Shown here piece by piece: positions 7,781 to 15,556 of a stretch of DNA of 64,000 bases. Origin of the DNA: CAZCAC01 sp964496575. GTDB lineage: Bacteria > Planctomycetota > UBA1135 > GCA-002686595. Under the pieces are notes generated by a model that saw only the letters and a list, made by a program, of their open reading frames with translations, searched no databases and was not told where the DNA came from. The stretch spans positions 49,481 through 113,480 of the forward strand of contig CAZCAC010000007.1 in NCBI GenBank assembly GCA_964496575.1. The letters run 5' to 3'. The first letter of the stretch is position 1. Each line of letters begins with the position of its first letter. Position numbers and translations under genes: made by a program.

Positions 7781-10255
7781 CTATGGCACGTAGCTGACCT
7801 CCAGGCCGTTCGACAACCCGACGCCGAACGCGTCCCCCGGGTCGGAGAACCAGACCTGGTAGTAGCGGGTGGTCCCCACCATCGAGGGGTGAATCGTGAC
7901 GTCGAGGTAGACCGAACCGAACCAGTCGAGGGTCTGTACCGATGAGCGCCGGATCGGATGGCCGAGCAGGAGCGTTCCGCCCATGAACGGCCTGTCCGCC
8001 CTGACCGAGGATTCCAGGAAGTATCCCCAGCCGTGCGCGGTGGCGCCTTCCACCCAGAGCGTGAAGCCGCCGCCGGTGCTGCTCGGAAAGCCGGAGTAGC
8101 CGATGTACGGGGTCCAGTTCGACGAGGTCACCTTGTAGGGCCCGAACTGGAAGGGATAGCTGGCGAAGTCGAACGTGGTGACGAATCCGTCGGGAGCGCC
8201 GCTGCCGTCGTAGGTGTCGTCGAAGTGCCCCCACACCCCGGGAAGGCCATTGGAGTTGGTGTGGCCGCCGATCACGACGCCGTGCATCCAGTCGACGTCG
8301 AGCGAGGTCCCTTCCTCGTGGCTCGAGCCACCGAGATAGGCCCCGTACAGGAGCTCCCCGCCCGGCGAGAAGCGCGAGACGAACGCGTCGGCCAGGTAGC
8401 TGTCGGGGGGATTGTTGAGACTGTCGTCGAAGCCCCAGGGGGTGACCGGAAAGTCGGGAGAGAAGGTCGCGCCGGTCACCGCCGCCAGGCCGCTCTGGTC
8501 GAGCTCGACGTCGAGCGCGCGATCGGTGTCGTAGCCGCCGAGATAGGTGGAGAAGTGCAGGGACGTTCCGTTCTGATCGAGGCGGCTGACGAAGGCGTCG
8601 CCATACCCCTGGTAGGTGTCCTCCAGCGCGCCGGCGGTGGTCGGAAAGTCGTCCGAGCTGGTGCTCCCGACGGCGATCACCTCGCCCCCCACCTCGACCG
8701 CCAGCCCTTCCAGCTGGTCGCTGTCGGTCCCGCCGAGGTAGGTCGACCAGCGCAGCGCGCTCCCGTCTCCCTCCAGCCGGCAGACGAAGCCGTCGCTCGA
8801 GGTGGAGGGGCCGTTGTGCGTGCCGTCGAAGACCCCGGCGGTGGTCGGGAAGTCCGAGGAGGACGTGGAACCTCCGACGGTTACGCTCCCGTCGGCGCCG
8901 ACCGCCAGGTCGGTCGCCTGCTCGTTGCCGCTGCCACCCAGCCAGGTCGAGAAGTCGAGGGTGGTGAGGTCGGGCGCGAAGCGAGTGACGACCGCGTCGC
9001 CGCCGCTGTAGGTGCCGCCGCTGTAGAACCGGTCGAAGGCGCCCGGGGTGGTCGGGAACGACGGGGAGTTGCTCGAGCCGCAGATCACCGGCGCCCCCCC
9101 GGGGGCCAGGGCGAGTCCTCGCGCGCGGTCGTCCCCGCCAGCGCCGAGGTAGGTCGAGGCGAGCAGCGTGGTCCCCGCCGCGTCGAGGCGCGCGAGGAAG
9201 ATGTCCACGCCGCCACCGTACGTGGAGTCCCAGACTCCCGCCGTCGTGGGAAAGTCGGAGGAGCTGGTCTCCCCCGTGACCCAGATCTCGCCGCTCGGCG
9301 CGAGGCAGAGCGCGGTGGCCAGGTCGTTTCCGCTGCCGCCGAGGTAGGTGGAGAAAATCAGCGTGGTCCCCGCGTACGCGAAGCGCGTGACGAAGGCGTC
9401 GGCCCCGCCGCCGAGCGCGGGATCGTGAGCCCCCGGCGTGGTCGGGAAGGCGCTCGAGGTCGTGGTGCCCACCACGACCACCTCACCGGTCGCCGCGAAG
9501 GCCACGTCGGTGATCATGTCGTCGCCGACCTCGCCCAGGAAGCTCGACCACCGCAGGCCGGGGTCGATCACCAGCGGCTGCTCGCCCGACGCGCCGGGCG
9601 CGGCGAAGCCGTAGGTGGAGTCGTCGATCGTCCGGAAGCGGCAGGCGACGGGCAGCCGGGTGCCCTCGGGCCCCACGTTCCAGGCGACGGGAGGTGATTG
9701 CCGCAGGAGCCCCAGCGGCGTCTCGATGACGAGGACTCCGTCCTCCTCCACGATCACGGCATCCGCCCCCTCGACCACGACCTCGATCGCGTCGAGCTCG
9801 GCCCCCGGCTCGAGGAGCAGGTCGTACTCGAACAACCCGTCACCGTCGCGCACGACGAGATCGACTCCCCGGCTGATCCCTGCGTAGCGGAGTCGCTCGT
9901 AGCCGCGGGCGACGTTCGCCGAGCTCTCGCCGTGTAGGAAGCGATAGCTCGCGTCGAGGGCCGTTTCTCCTTCCGGAGCGACGCCTCCCTTGTTCCCGAA
10001 GGTGAAGCGCAGCGCGCAAGCGCGGTGTGCGTCGCGCAGGTCGATCCAGAAGGCGCCGGCGGTGAACCAGGCCACGGCGCCGCCCAGGCGCGCGCGGTGG
10101 TGGACCTCCTCGGGCCACTGGCCAGTGTTCTCCACGAAGACCGGTCTCGTCCGGGAGGCCTCCCCGACGGGGGGCGGCGCTTCCTGGACGGGGATCCCGC
10201 CCGCCACCGCGCCGAGACTCGACACGAGCATCCCGCATAGTGCTTGAACGGCCAT
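7781..10255 (-). CDS. large secreted SBBP-repeat (beta-propeller) protein
   Basis: About 824 residues. ATG at 10255 follows an AGGTGAAGGG ribosome site and starts a signal-like segment (MAVQALCGMLVSSLGAVAGG). The N-terminal domain (about 35-230) opens with VFVENTGQWPEEVHHRARL and is the cap found before SBBP propellers. About ten to eleven repeats of about 45-50 residues follow, each with a variant of F.TYLGGSGNDLA, then GEIWVTGETSSSDFPTTAGV and DAFVTRF. The last 150 residues form a different beta-rich domain ending in GLSNGLEVSYVP. Extracellular structural or binding role is inferred. No lipobox and no LPxTG are seen. Confidence 0.85.
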   Translation of the reverse strand: MAVQALCGMLVSSLGAVAGGIPVQEAPPPVGEASRTRPVFVENTGQWPEEVHHRARLGGAVAWFTAGAFWIDLRDAHRACALRFTFGNKGGVAPEGETALDASYRFLHGESSANVARGYERLRYAGISRGVDLVVRDGDGLFEYDLLLEPGAELDAIEVVVEGADAVIVEEDGVLVIETPLGLLRQSPPVAWNVGPEGTRLPVACRFRTIDDSTYGFAAPGASGEQPLVIDPGLRWSSFLGEVGDDMITDVAFAATGEVVVVGTTTSSAFPTTPGAHDPALGGGADAFVTRFAYAGTTLIFSTYLGGSGNDLATALCLAPSGEIWVTGETSSSDFPTTAGVWDSTYGGGVDIFLARLDAAGTTLLASTYLGAGGDDRARGLALAPGGAPVICGSSNSPSFPTTPGAFDRFYSGGTYSGGDAVVTRFAPDLTTLDFSTWLGGSGNEQATDLAVGADGSVTVGGSTSSSDFPTTAGVFDGTHNGPSTSSDGFVCRLEGDGSALRWSTYLGGTDSDQLEGLAVEVGGEVIAVGSTSSDDFPTTAGALEDTYQGYGDAFVSRLDQNGTSLHFSTYLGGYDTDRALDVELDQSGLAAVTGATFSPDFPVTPWGFDDSLNNPPDSYLADAFVSRFSPGGELLYGAYLGGSSHEEGTSLDVDWMHGVVIGGHTNSNGLPGVWGHFDDTYDGSGAPDGFVTTFDFASYPFQFGPYKVTSSNWTPYIGYSGFPSSTGGGFTLWVEGATAHGWGYFLESSVRADRPFMGGTLLLGHPIRRSSVQTLDWFGSVYLDVTIHPSMVGTTRYYQVWFSDPGDAFGVGLSNGLEVSYVP

Positions 10256-10897
10256 CCCTTCACCTTCCTCTGGAGCGGTGCGGCTTCGGAGCGGCGGTGA
10301 ATCCCGTCCGCCCACCATCCAGCCACACGATTATCGTATCTCCCCGTGGCGGGGAGTTACCACGGGACGCCGGGCAGTCCCAAGCGCGGCGAGCCATCGT
10401 TCCCGGATCGAGCACGACGGGCACGGCCCGAGGACGAAATAGAACGAGGACGCGTTCCATCCAAGTGGATGAAAGGCGCCCTCGTCGATGGTGTCTCGGG
10501 GGACGGAAACCGCGGTTTCCGCCTCGATCGGGTCACGCTGGAAGCCGGTCGCTCCCAGGCACCCTCCAACTCTCCCCTCCCTGGGGCGGGGATGGTCTCT
10601 CGGCTGCAGAAAACGGCGGCGGACCGCGACACCTCTCCCCCGAAGGAAGGGGGCGCGATCCTGTCATACCTCTGGCCGGAGGGTCGGCAGATGAAGTAAA
10701 GAGCTCGCTCCAGGGCCGTTCGCTGCCGCGTCGACTCGGACGGGTCCAACCATAAGCAACTTCCTAAAATTCGTCCAGGGTCCGCCGCCCTAAAAAGCAA
10801 TATCCTTCCTCGATCGAGTCTCTTCGGGTCAAGGCCGGCCGGCGGGGCGGTCGAGAGAGAGGGGTGGCGGGGGTCCTGTGGGCCTCCCTCGCCCAGC
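10256..10897. other. long gene-poor intergenic region upstream of two divergent genes
   Basis: About 640 bases without a convincing gene. Forward frames of up to about 170 codons are open but are low-complexity and Arg/Pro-rich, and do not look like protein. Visible elements are a perfect inverted repeat GGAAACC-GC-GGTTTCC (10503-10518), a CCCCC/GGGGG hairpin with a seven-base loop near 10645-10661, and an AT-rich patch at 10751-10812 just before the rightward HDOD gene, which is the best place for its promoter. No tRNA or riboswitch was recognised. Confidence 0.4.
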
Positions 10898-11749
10898 ATG
10901 GTCACCGAACGACTGACAGCGATCCTGGAGGGGATCCGGAACCTGCCGCCCTGGCCCCCGGTGGCCGCGCGGGTGCTGGAGCTCTCCCAGCGAGAGGAGG
11001 TGGTCCCGGGCGAGCTGGCGGCGGTGATCCAGACCGACGCCGGCTTGACGGCGCGCGTCCTCAAGCTCTGCAACTCCGCCTACTACGGCTTCCAGCGGCG
11101 GATCGCCTCGCTGCACGACGCGGCGAATCTCCTCGGCACGCAGACGCTGGTCAATCTGGTCCTGACTTCCTGCGCCGCCAGGGAGTTCCAGGTCGGCAGC
11201 TCCCCTTCCGGCCAGCGGCGCAAGCGGCTCTGGGAGCGCTCGGTGATGAACGCCCTGTCCGCCGACCTGCTCGCCTCGGTGCACGGCAAGGTCGATCGCC
11301 ACCGGGCCTACACCGTGGCGCTCTTGCAGAACATCGGGCACATCGTCATCGACGACTTCCTCGAGGAGTACGCAGCCGAGATCGCGGCGGCCCGTCGGGA
11401 GGGTCTCGACATGCTCGACGCGGAGAGGCGGGTGCTCGGCATCGACCACGCCCGCATCGGCGGTCGCCTCGCCCGCCGCTGGGACTTGCCGGAGACGATC
11501 GTCGAGGGGATCGTGAACCACCACCACCCCGAGCGCGCGGAGATTGATCCGATGCTGGTCTCGATCGTTCACCTCGCGGAGTCGATCACCTACGCGCTCG
11601 CGCTCGGCGAGGGACTCGACGGCCTCGCCTACTCTCTCTCCGGTACTGCCGTCGGCCTGACCGGAATCGGCCCGACCGCGTTCGAGCAGATGGAGCAGCA
11701 GCTGCTCGACGAGCTGCGCAAGGCGCACCAGCTGGTCGAGGGGATCTGA
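10898..11749 (+). CDS. HDOD domain protein with degenerate HD motif
   Basis: About 283 residues. Classical HDOD features: NLPPWPPVAARVLELS near the start, IQTDAGLTARVLKLCNSAYYGF, AANLLGTQTLVNLVL, and a long helical array with a late NHHHPE. The position corresponding to the HD metal dyad reads LLQNIGH (Q144/N145), so metal-dependent hydrolysis is not expected. The protein should act as a binding or scaffolding module in signalling. It stands alone behind a long promoter region and about 200 bases before the next gene. It is a divergent paralogue of the HDOD protein at 2524-3393, which keeps H and D. Confidence 0.85.
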   Translation: MVTERLTAILEGIRNLPPWPPVAARVLELSQREEVVPGELAAVIQTDAGLTARVLKLCNSAYYGFQRRIASLHDAANLLGTQTLVNLVLTSCAAREFQVGSSPSGQRRKRLWERSVMNALSADLLASVHGKVDRHRAYTVALLQNIGHIVIDDFLEEYAAEIAAARREGLDMLDAERRVLGIDHARIGGRLARRWDLPETIVEGIVNHHHPERAEIDPMLVSIVHLAESITYALALGEGLDGLAYSLSGTAVGLTGIGPTAFEQMEQQLLDELRKAHQLVEGI

Positions 11750-11838
11750 GGTTCGGCCGGGGGGTTTGCGTGCCTGGAGAGGGGGACGAGAAGACCTACC
11801 TCGTCACGGCTGGCGCGCAGGTTGAGGGGGGTTGGACG

Positions 11839-11908
11839 TTCGCCGCAGGTGAACGGGAAGGTCCCCTGCCCACTTCAGGCGTTGGGCCCTTCCCCTTCGC
11901 CTGCGGAA
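11839..11908. repeat. imperfect inverted repeat in intergenic gap
   Basis: The left arm begins TTCGCCGCAGGTGAACGGG (11839) and the right arm ends with CCTTCGCCTGCGGAA (11908). The arms pair over about 20 positions with a few mismatches around a loop of roughly 25 bases. It lies about 90 bases after the HDOD gene and 55 before the glycosyltransferase. There is no T run, so it is not a textbook intrinsic terminator, but it could fold in RNA. Confidence 0.4.
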
Positions 11909-11963
11909 ACCCCAACCCGGCCGCGGTTGACATCCTCGCCGCGGGACCCAAAGTGTGGGCCCG

Positions 11964-13568
11964 ATGAGCGACCGCTGTCCCCCCCCGACACGCCGCATCC
12001 TCACGCTCGCGACTCTCGTCGTCGTCCTGCTGGTGCTGGTGCAGCTGCTCCCCGACCTGGGGCACGGCGACCTCTTCCGCGAGGAGGGGCGGCGGGTGAT
12101 CCCCGCGAGAGAGATGCTCGCCAGCGGGGACTGGATCGTGCCGACGATCTGGCGGACTCCGTACCTGACCAAGCCACCCGGCTTCTACTGGATCCTGGCG
12201 ACGAGCTTCCAGCTCGCGGGCTCGGTCACCGAGTTCGCGGCGCGGCTGCCCTCCCTACTGGCCAGCCTGGCGACGGCACTCGGGCTGCTGTGGGTCGGAG
12301 CTCGCCTCTTCACCTGGCGCGCCGGATTCTTCGCCGCCATCCTGTTCACGCTCTCCGTCGAGGTGCTGAAGAAGGGGCGCTTGGCCGAGATCGAGGCGCC
12401 GCTCGCGCTCTTCGTCTTCGTCTCGGTGTGCGCGTGGTGGCTGGGCCGCCGCGGCTCGTGGTGGTGGACGATCCTGTCCGGGCTCTCCCTGGCCATGGCG
12501 CTGTTCCTGAAGGGCCCGGCGGGCCTGCTCTTGTTCATCGGCCCCCCCCTCGCGCTGGCGCTCCGTGACCGCTCGCCGCGAGAGCTCCTGTCGCTCCGCC
12601 TCTGGCTGCCCCTCTTCGTCGCCGTTTCGCTCGCCGGGGTGTGGGTCGCCCTGGTGATCGGCCAGCTCGGGTACGAGCAGACGGTCGGCACCTGGACCGG
12701 CGAGAAGCTCGGGAAGGGAACCTTCGTCGGATACCTGGAACAGCGCGGCAAGTACGTCCTCGGCACCCTCTTCGCCTTCTATCCCGCCACCTTCCTCCTG
12801 CTCCTGGCGATCGGCACGCCGGCGTGGAAGCGGCTGAAGGGTTCCCCGAACACCCCCTTCGCGTTCTGGGCGGCCGCCTCGGGCTGGCTCTTCTTCCTGT
12901 TCTTCCCCGGCGCCCAGGTCCGCTACGCCTACCCGATGCTCCCCTTCGCCGCGCTGCTCGGCGGCGTGCTCTTCGAGGAGGCGTTCTGCGCCGTGCAGGC
13001 TCCGGTCTTCATCGCCCGCCTGTCGAGGACGAGCCGGGTGCTGGGGGGACTCGCCCTGGCCCTCCCACCGGCGGCGGTGATCGGCTACTTCGTCCCGCTC
13101 GGCGAGGTGACGGTCAACGAGTGGGGGCTCATCCTCGGGGCCCTCTTCGCGGCGCTGTCCTACTTCCTCCTGCGGCGGGGCGGCGAGGCGCGCTGGCGGA
13201 TCGTCGGCGGCTTCGTACTGCTGCCGCTGCTGGTCGGCCAGATCCTCTCCTCCCAGGTCGGCGCGGCGACGATCCGCCGCCACCAGCGCGCGCACCTGGC
13301 GCACGAGCTGGACGAGACGGTCCCCCCCGGCGAGCCGCTCCACGTCGGCTTCTGGCTGAACTTCTGCGCCCTCTCCTACGTCGAGCACGAGGTCCGCTAC
13401 GTGCCGCACTTCGACGAGCTCGCCCCCGACTCCTGGCTCCTGCTCACCGACCAGCAGTTCGCCGAGGCGGCGCGCACCGCCGAGGGCCCGGTGGTCTTCG
13501 AGGAGGTCCTGCGCAGGATGTTCTGGGCGGGGGAGCGGGTGCTGGTCAGGGTGCGGCGCGTGCCGTGA
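11964..13568 (+). CDS. ArnT/PMT-family (GT83-like) membrane glycosyltransferase
   Basis: About 534 residues with about 10-12 hydrophobic segments. After the first transmembrane helix the extracytoplasmic loop carries GDLFREEGRRVIPAREML and the WRTPYLTKPPGFYW motif, typical of ArnT-like enzymes that use undecaprenyl- or polyprenyl-phosphate sugars on the outer face of the cytoplasmic membrane. KKGRLAEIEAPLALFVF matches the second conserved loop. ArnT of enterics adds aminoarabinose to lipid A; here the donor and acceptor are not known. ATG at 11964 is chosen over the in-frame GTG three codons earlier. The last 22 bases overlap a possible small antisense gene. Confidence 0.85.
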   Translation: MSDRCPPPTRRILTLATLVVVLLVLVQLLPDLGHGDLFREEGRRVIPAREMLASGDWIVPTIWRTPYLTKPPGFYWILATSFQLAGSVTEFAARLPSLLASLATALGLLWVGARLFTWRAGFFAAILFTLSVEVLKKGRLAEIEAPLALFVFVSVCAWWLGRRGSWWWTILSGLSLAMALFLKGPAGLLLFIGPPLALALRDRSPRELLSLRLWLPLFVAVSLAGVWVALVIGQLGYEQTVGTWTGEKLGKGTFVGYLEQRGKYVLGTLFAFYPATFLLLLAIGTPAWKRLKGSPNTPFAFWAAASGWLFFLFFPGAQVRYAYPMLPFAALLGGVLFEEAFCAVQAPVFIARLSRTSRVLGGLALALPPAAVIGYFVPLGEVTVNEWGLILGALFAALSYFLLRRGGEARWRIVGGFVLLPLLVGQILSSQVGAATIRRHQRAHLAHELDETVPPGEPLHVGFWLNFCALSYVEHEVRYVPHFDELAPDSWLLLTDQQFAEAARTAEGPVVFEEVLRRMFWAGERVLVRVRRVP

Positions 13569-13683
13569 CCCCCTCGATCGAGAAGAACGCGTCCCCGACG
13601 GTCAGCGGTCGCCGCTCGGGGGATCGAGCCGCTTCGTCGTCCAGCTGCTGGGAGAACAGCGCGAGGAGCACGAGGGTGAGCAT
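13546..13683 (-). CDS. possible 45-residue small protein
   Basis: An ATG at 13683 is preceded, seven bases upstream, by a consensus GGAGG ribosome site. The frame encodes a hydrophobic start (MLTLVLLALFSQQLDDE) followed by a short polar tail and stops at 13546, overlapping the end of the glycosyltransferase gene on the other strand. The start resembles a short signal or membrane peptide. No family is recognised. The good ribosome site in a gap where both neighbours run rightward is the main support; chance cannot be excluded. Confidence 0.3.
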   Translation of the reverse strand: MLTLVLLALFSQQLDDEAARSPERRPLTVGDAFFSIEGVTARAAP

Positions 13684-13804
13684 CGAGGTACCTCCAGGGG
13701 ATCGCCAGAGTAACCGCGGGGTCCCACCGCGGTTCCGAAACCTCGGGACAGAAGTGGATCGACCGACCGCGACAGCCCCACCCCGGGTGCGTTACCCTGG
13801 CGCG

Positions 13805-14830
13805 ATGGCCGCCCCCTCCCGACGCTTCGAACGACAGGTCCGCTTCGCCCCGCTGGGGGCCGAAGGGCAGGAGCGGCTGCAGGAGAGCCGCGTCCTCCTC
13901 GTCGGCTGCGGCGCCCTCGGCGGCGTGCTCGCCCAGAGCCTCGTCCGCGCCGGGGTCGGCCGGCTGGTCCTCGTCGATCGCGACATCGTCGAGGAGTCCA
14001 ACCTGCCTCGACAGGTGCTCTTCGAGGACCGGCACGCGCGCGAGGGGACCCTCAAGGCCCTGGCCGCCCGCGAGACCCTCGAGCGGATCGGCGGGCCCAC
14101 CGATCTGGAGAGCCACGCCACCCACCTCGACGCCGACAACATCGAAGAGCTCGCCGAGGACTGCCACCTCGTCCTCGACGGCACCGACAACCTCGGCACC
14201 CGCTACCTGATCAACGACTACTGCGTCGAGAACGAGGTCCCCTGGGTCTACGGCGGCGTCGTCTCCTCCGGCGGCCTCGTGCTGCCCGTGCTCCCCGGAC
14301 GCGGGCCCTGCCTCCGCTGCCTCTTCGACGAGCCGCCGCCCGCCGGCACCCTGCCCACCTGCGACACCGCCGGCGTCATCCTGCCCGCCGTCGGCGCCAT
14401 CGCCTCGCTGCAAGCGGGGCTCGCGATGCGGCTCCTGGCCGGCGACCATTCCTCGTTCGAACCCGCCCTCGCCGAGCTCGACGTCTGGAGCGGCGAGGTG
14501 CGCCGCCTCCCGATCAGGCGGCAGGAGGACTGTGCCTGCTGCGGCCGGCGCGAGTTCCCCTACCTCCACGAACCCGCCGGCCGGCGGGCCACCGTGCTCT
14601 GCGGGCGCGACGCCGTCCAGGTCCGCGGGCGGGAGCGCCATCCCGACCTCGACCGGCTCCTCGCCTCCCTCGACGGCCTGGCCACCGACGTGCGGCGCGC
14701 CGGACCGATCCTCCGCTTCCGCATCGACGAGCACGCCGTCACCCTCTTCGAGGACGGCCGCGCGCTGATCGAGGGCACCGACGACATCGACCGCGCACTC
14801 GCCCTCTACGACCGCTACGTCGGCTCGTGA
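13805..14830 (+). CDS. thiF: ThiF/MoeB-family E1-like adenylyltransferase
   Basis: About 341 residues. The Rossmann ATP site is LLVGCGALGGVLAQSLVRAGVG with the acidic LVDRDIVEESNLPRQ segment. DGTDNLGTRYLINDYC carries the catalytic Asp, and CLRC with CACCG supply the structural zinc Cys pairs. PTCDTAGVILPAVGAIAS contains the conserved Cys region. The C-terminal 80 residues (ATVLCGRDAVQVRG to RALIEGTDDIDRALALYDRY) match the tail seen in Bacillus-type ThiF/MoeB proteins. It activates the C-terminal Gly-Gly of a ubiquitin-like sulfur carrier (ThiS or MoaD) by adenylation. No carrier protein is encoded nearby. It overlaps the MocA-like gene by four bases, which favours a molybdopterin role over thiamine; the split is uncertain. 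Confidence 0.85.
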   Translation: MAAPSRRFERQVRFAPLGAEGQERLQESRVLLVGCGALGGVLAQSLVRAGVGRLVLVDRDIVEESNLPRQVLFEDRHAREGTLKALAARETLERIGGPTDLESHATHLDADNIEELAEDCHLVLDGTDNLGTRYLINDYCVENEVPWVYGGVVSSGGLVLPVLPGRGPCLRCLFDEPPPAGTLPTCDTAGVILPAVGAIASLQAGLAMRLLAGDHSSFEPALAELDVWSGEVRRLPIRRQEDCACCGRREFPYLHEPAGRRATVLCGRDAVQVRGRERHPDLDRLLASLDGLATDVRRAGPILRFRIDEHAVTLFEDGRALIEGTDDIDRALALYDRYVGS

Positions 14831-15420
14831 AGCCAGCCCTGGTGATCCTGGCCGCGGGGGCGAGCCGGCGCCTCGGCCGCTGCAAGGCGATCACCCGGCT
14901 CGGCCGCTCCACCCCGCTCGAGCGACTGGTCGCATCGGGAGGAATCCTCGGCGATTCGCCTCCGCTGGTCGTCACCGGCGCCGATCACGACGCGATCCTC
15001 CAGCGGCTCCCGGCCGGCTGCGAGGTGGTCCACAACCCCGACTGGGAGAGCGGGCGAACCGGCGGCATCACTCTCGCGGCGACCCGGCGTCCGGGAAGGG
15101 ATCTCTGCCTCGCCCCCGTCGACGTCCCCCTCGTCCCCGCCGGAGTCTTCGAAGCCCTCGCCGCGTACTGGGCCGAGAACGGAGCCCCCGAGCGCGGCTG
15201 GCTGACCCCGAGCCACGACGGCCGGGGCGGCCACCCCGTCGTCCTGGGGCGCGCCCTGGCCGCCGAGCTGGAAAGTTTTTCCGCCGATCGCCCGCTGCGC
15301 GAGCTCCGGAGCAGGGCTTCCCCCCGCCTGCGGCTGGAGGTCGGAGCGCCGGAGATCCTCGACGACCTCGACACGCCGGAGGATCTGGCCGAGCTCCGGA
15401 AACGAATCGAAGCGGAATGA
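14827..15420 (+). CDS. MocA/MobA-like nucleotidyltransferase
   Basis: About 197 residues with a GTG start that overlaps the preceding stop (GTGA). Motifs: VILAAGASRRLGRCK (nucleotide binding, with conserved G, R and K), NPDWESGRTGGI, and CLAPVDVPLV with the metal-binding Asp, then GHPVVLG. The closest family is molybdenum cofactor cytidylyltransferase (MocA), which joins CTP and molybdopterin; MobA guanylyltransferase is an alternative. Coupling to the E1-like enzyme suggests co-production with molybdopterin sulfuration. About 136 bases separate it from the next gene. Confidence 0.8.
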   Translation: MKPALVILAAGASRRLGRCKAITRLGRSTPLERLVASGGILGDSPPLVVTGADHDAILQRLPAGCEVVHNPDWESGRTGGITLAATRRPGRDLCLAPVDVPLVPAGVFEALAAYWAENGAPERGWLTPSHDGRGGHPVVLGRALAAELESFSADRPLRELRSRASPRLRLEVGAPEILDDLDTPEDLAELRKRIEAE

Positions 15421-15556
15421 CGCTCCATAAAGGGGTGTCCCGCGGTCGATAGGGACCCCGGTGGAACAGACGCGGGCGCTTCCGCGGTGGAGGCGTCGCG
15501 CCCAACTCCCGCTGTCGAGCGGCCTCCGCCGGGAAACCACCCCCAGATCCCATTCG

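Noticed and set aside
10590..10699. Small ORF starting at ATG 10590
   Set aside because: No ribosome site, low-complexity composition and overlap with a hairpin; it looks like noncoding sequence.
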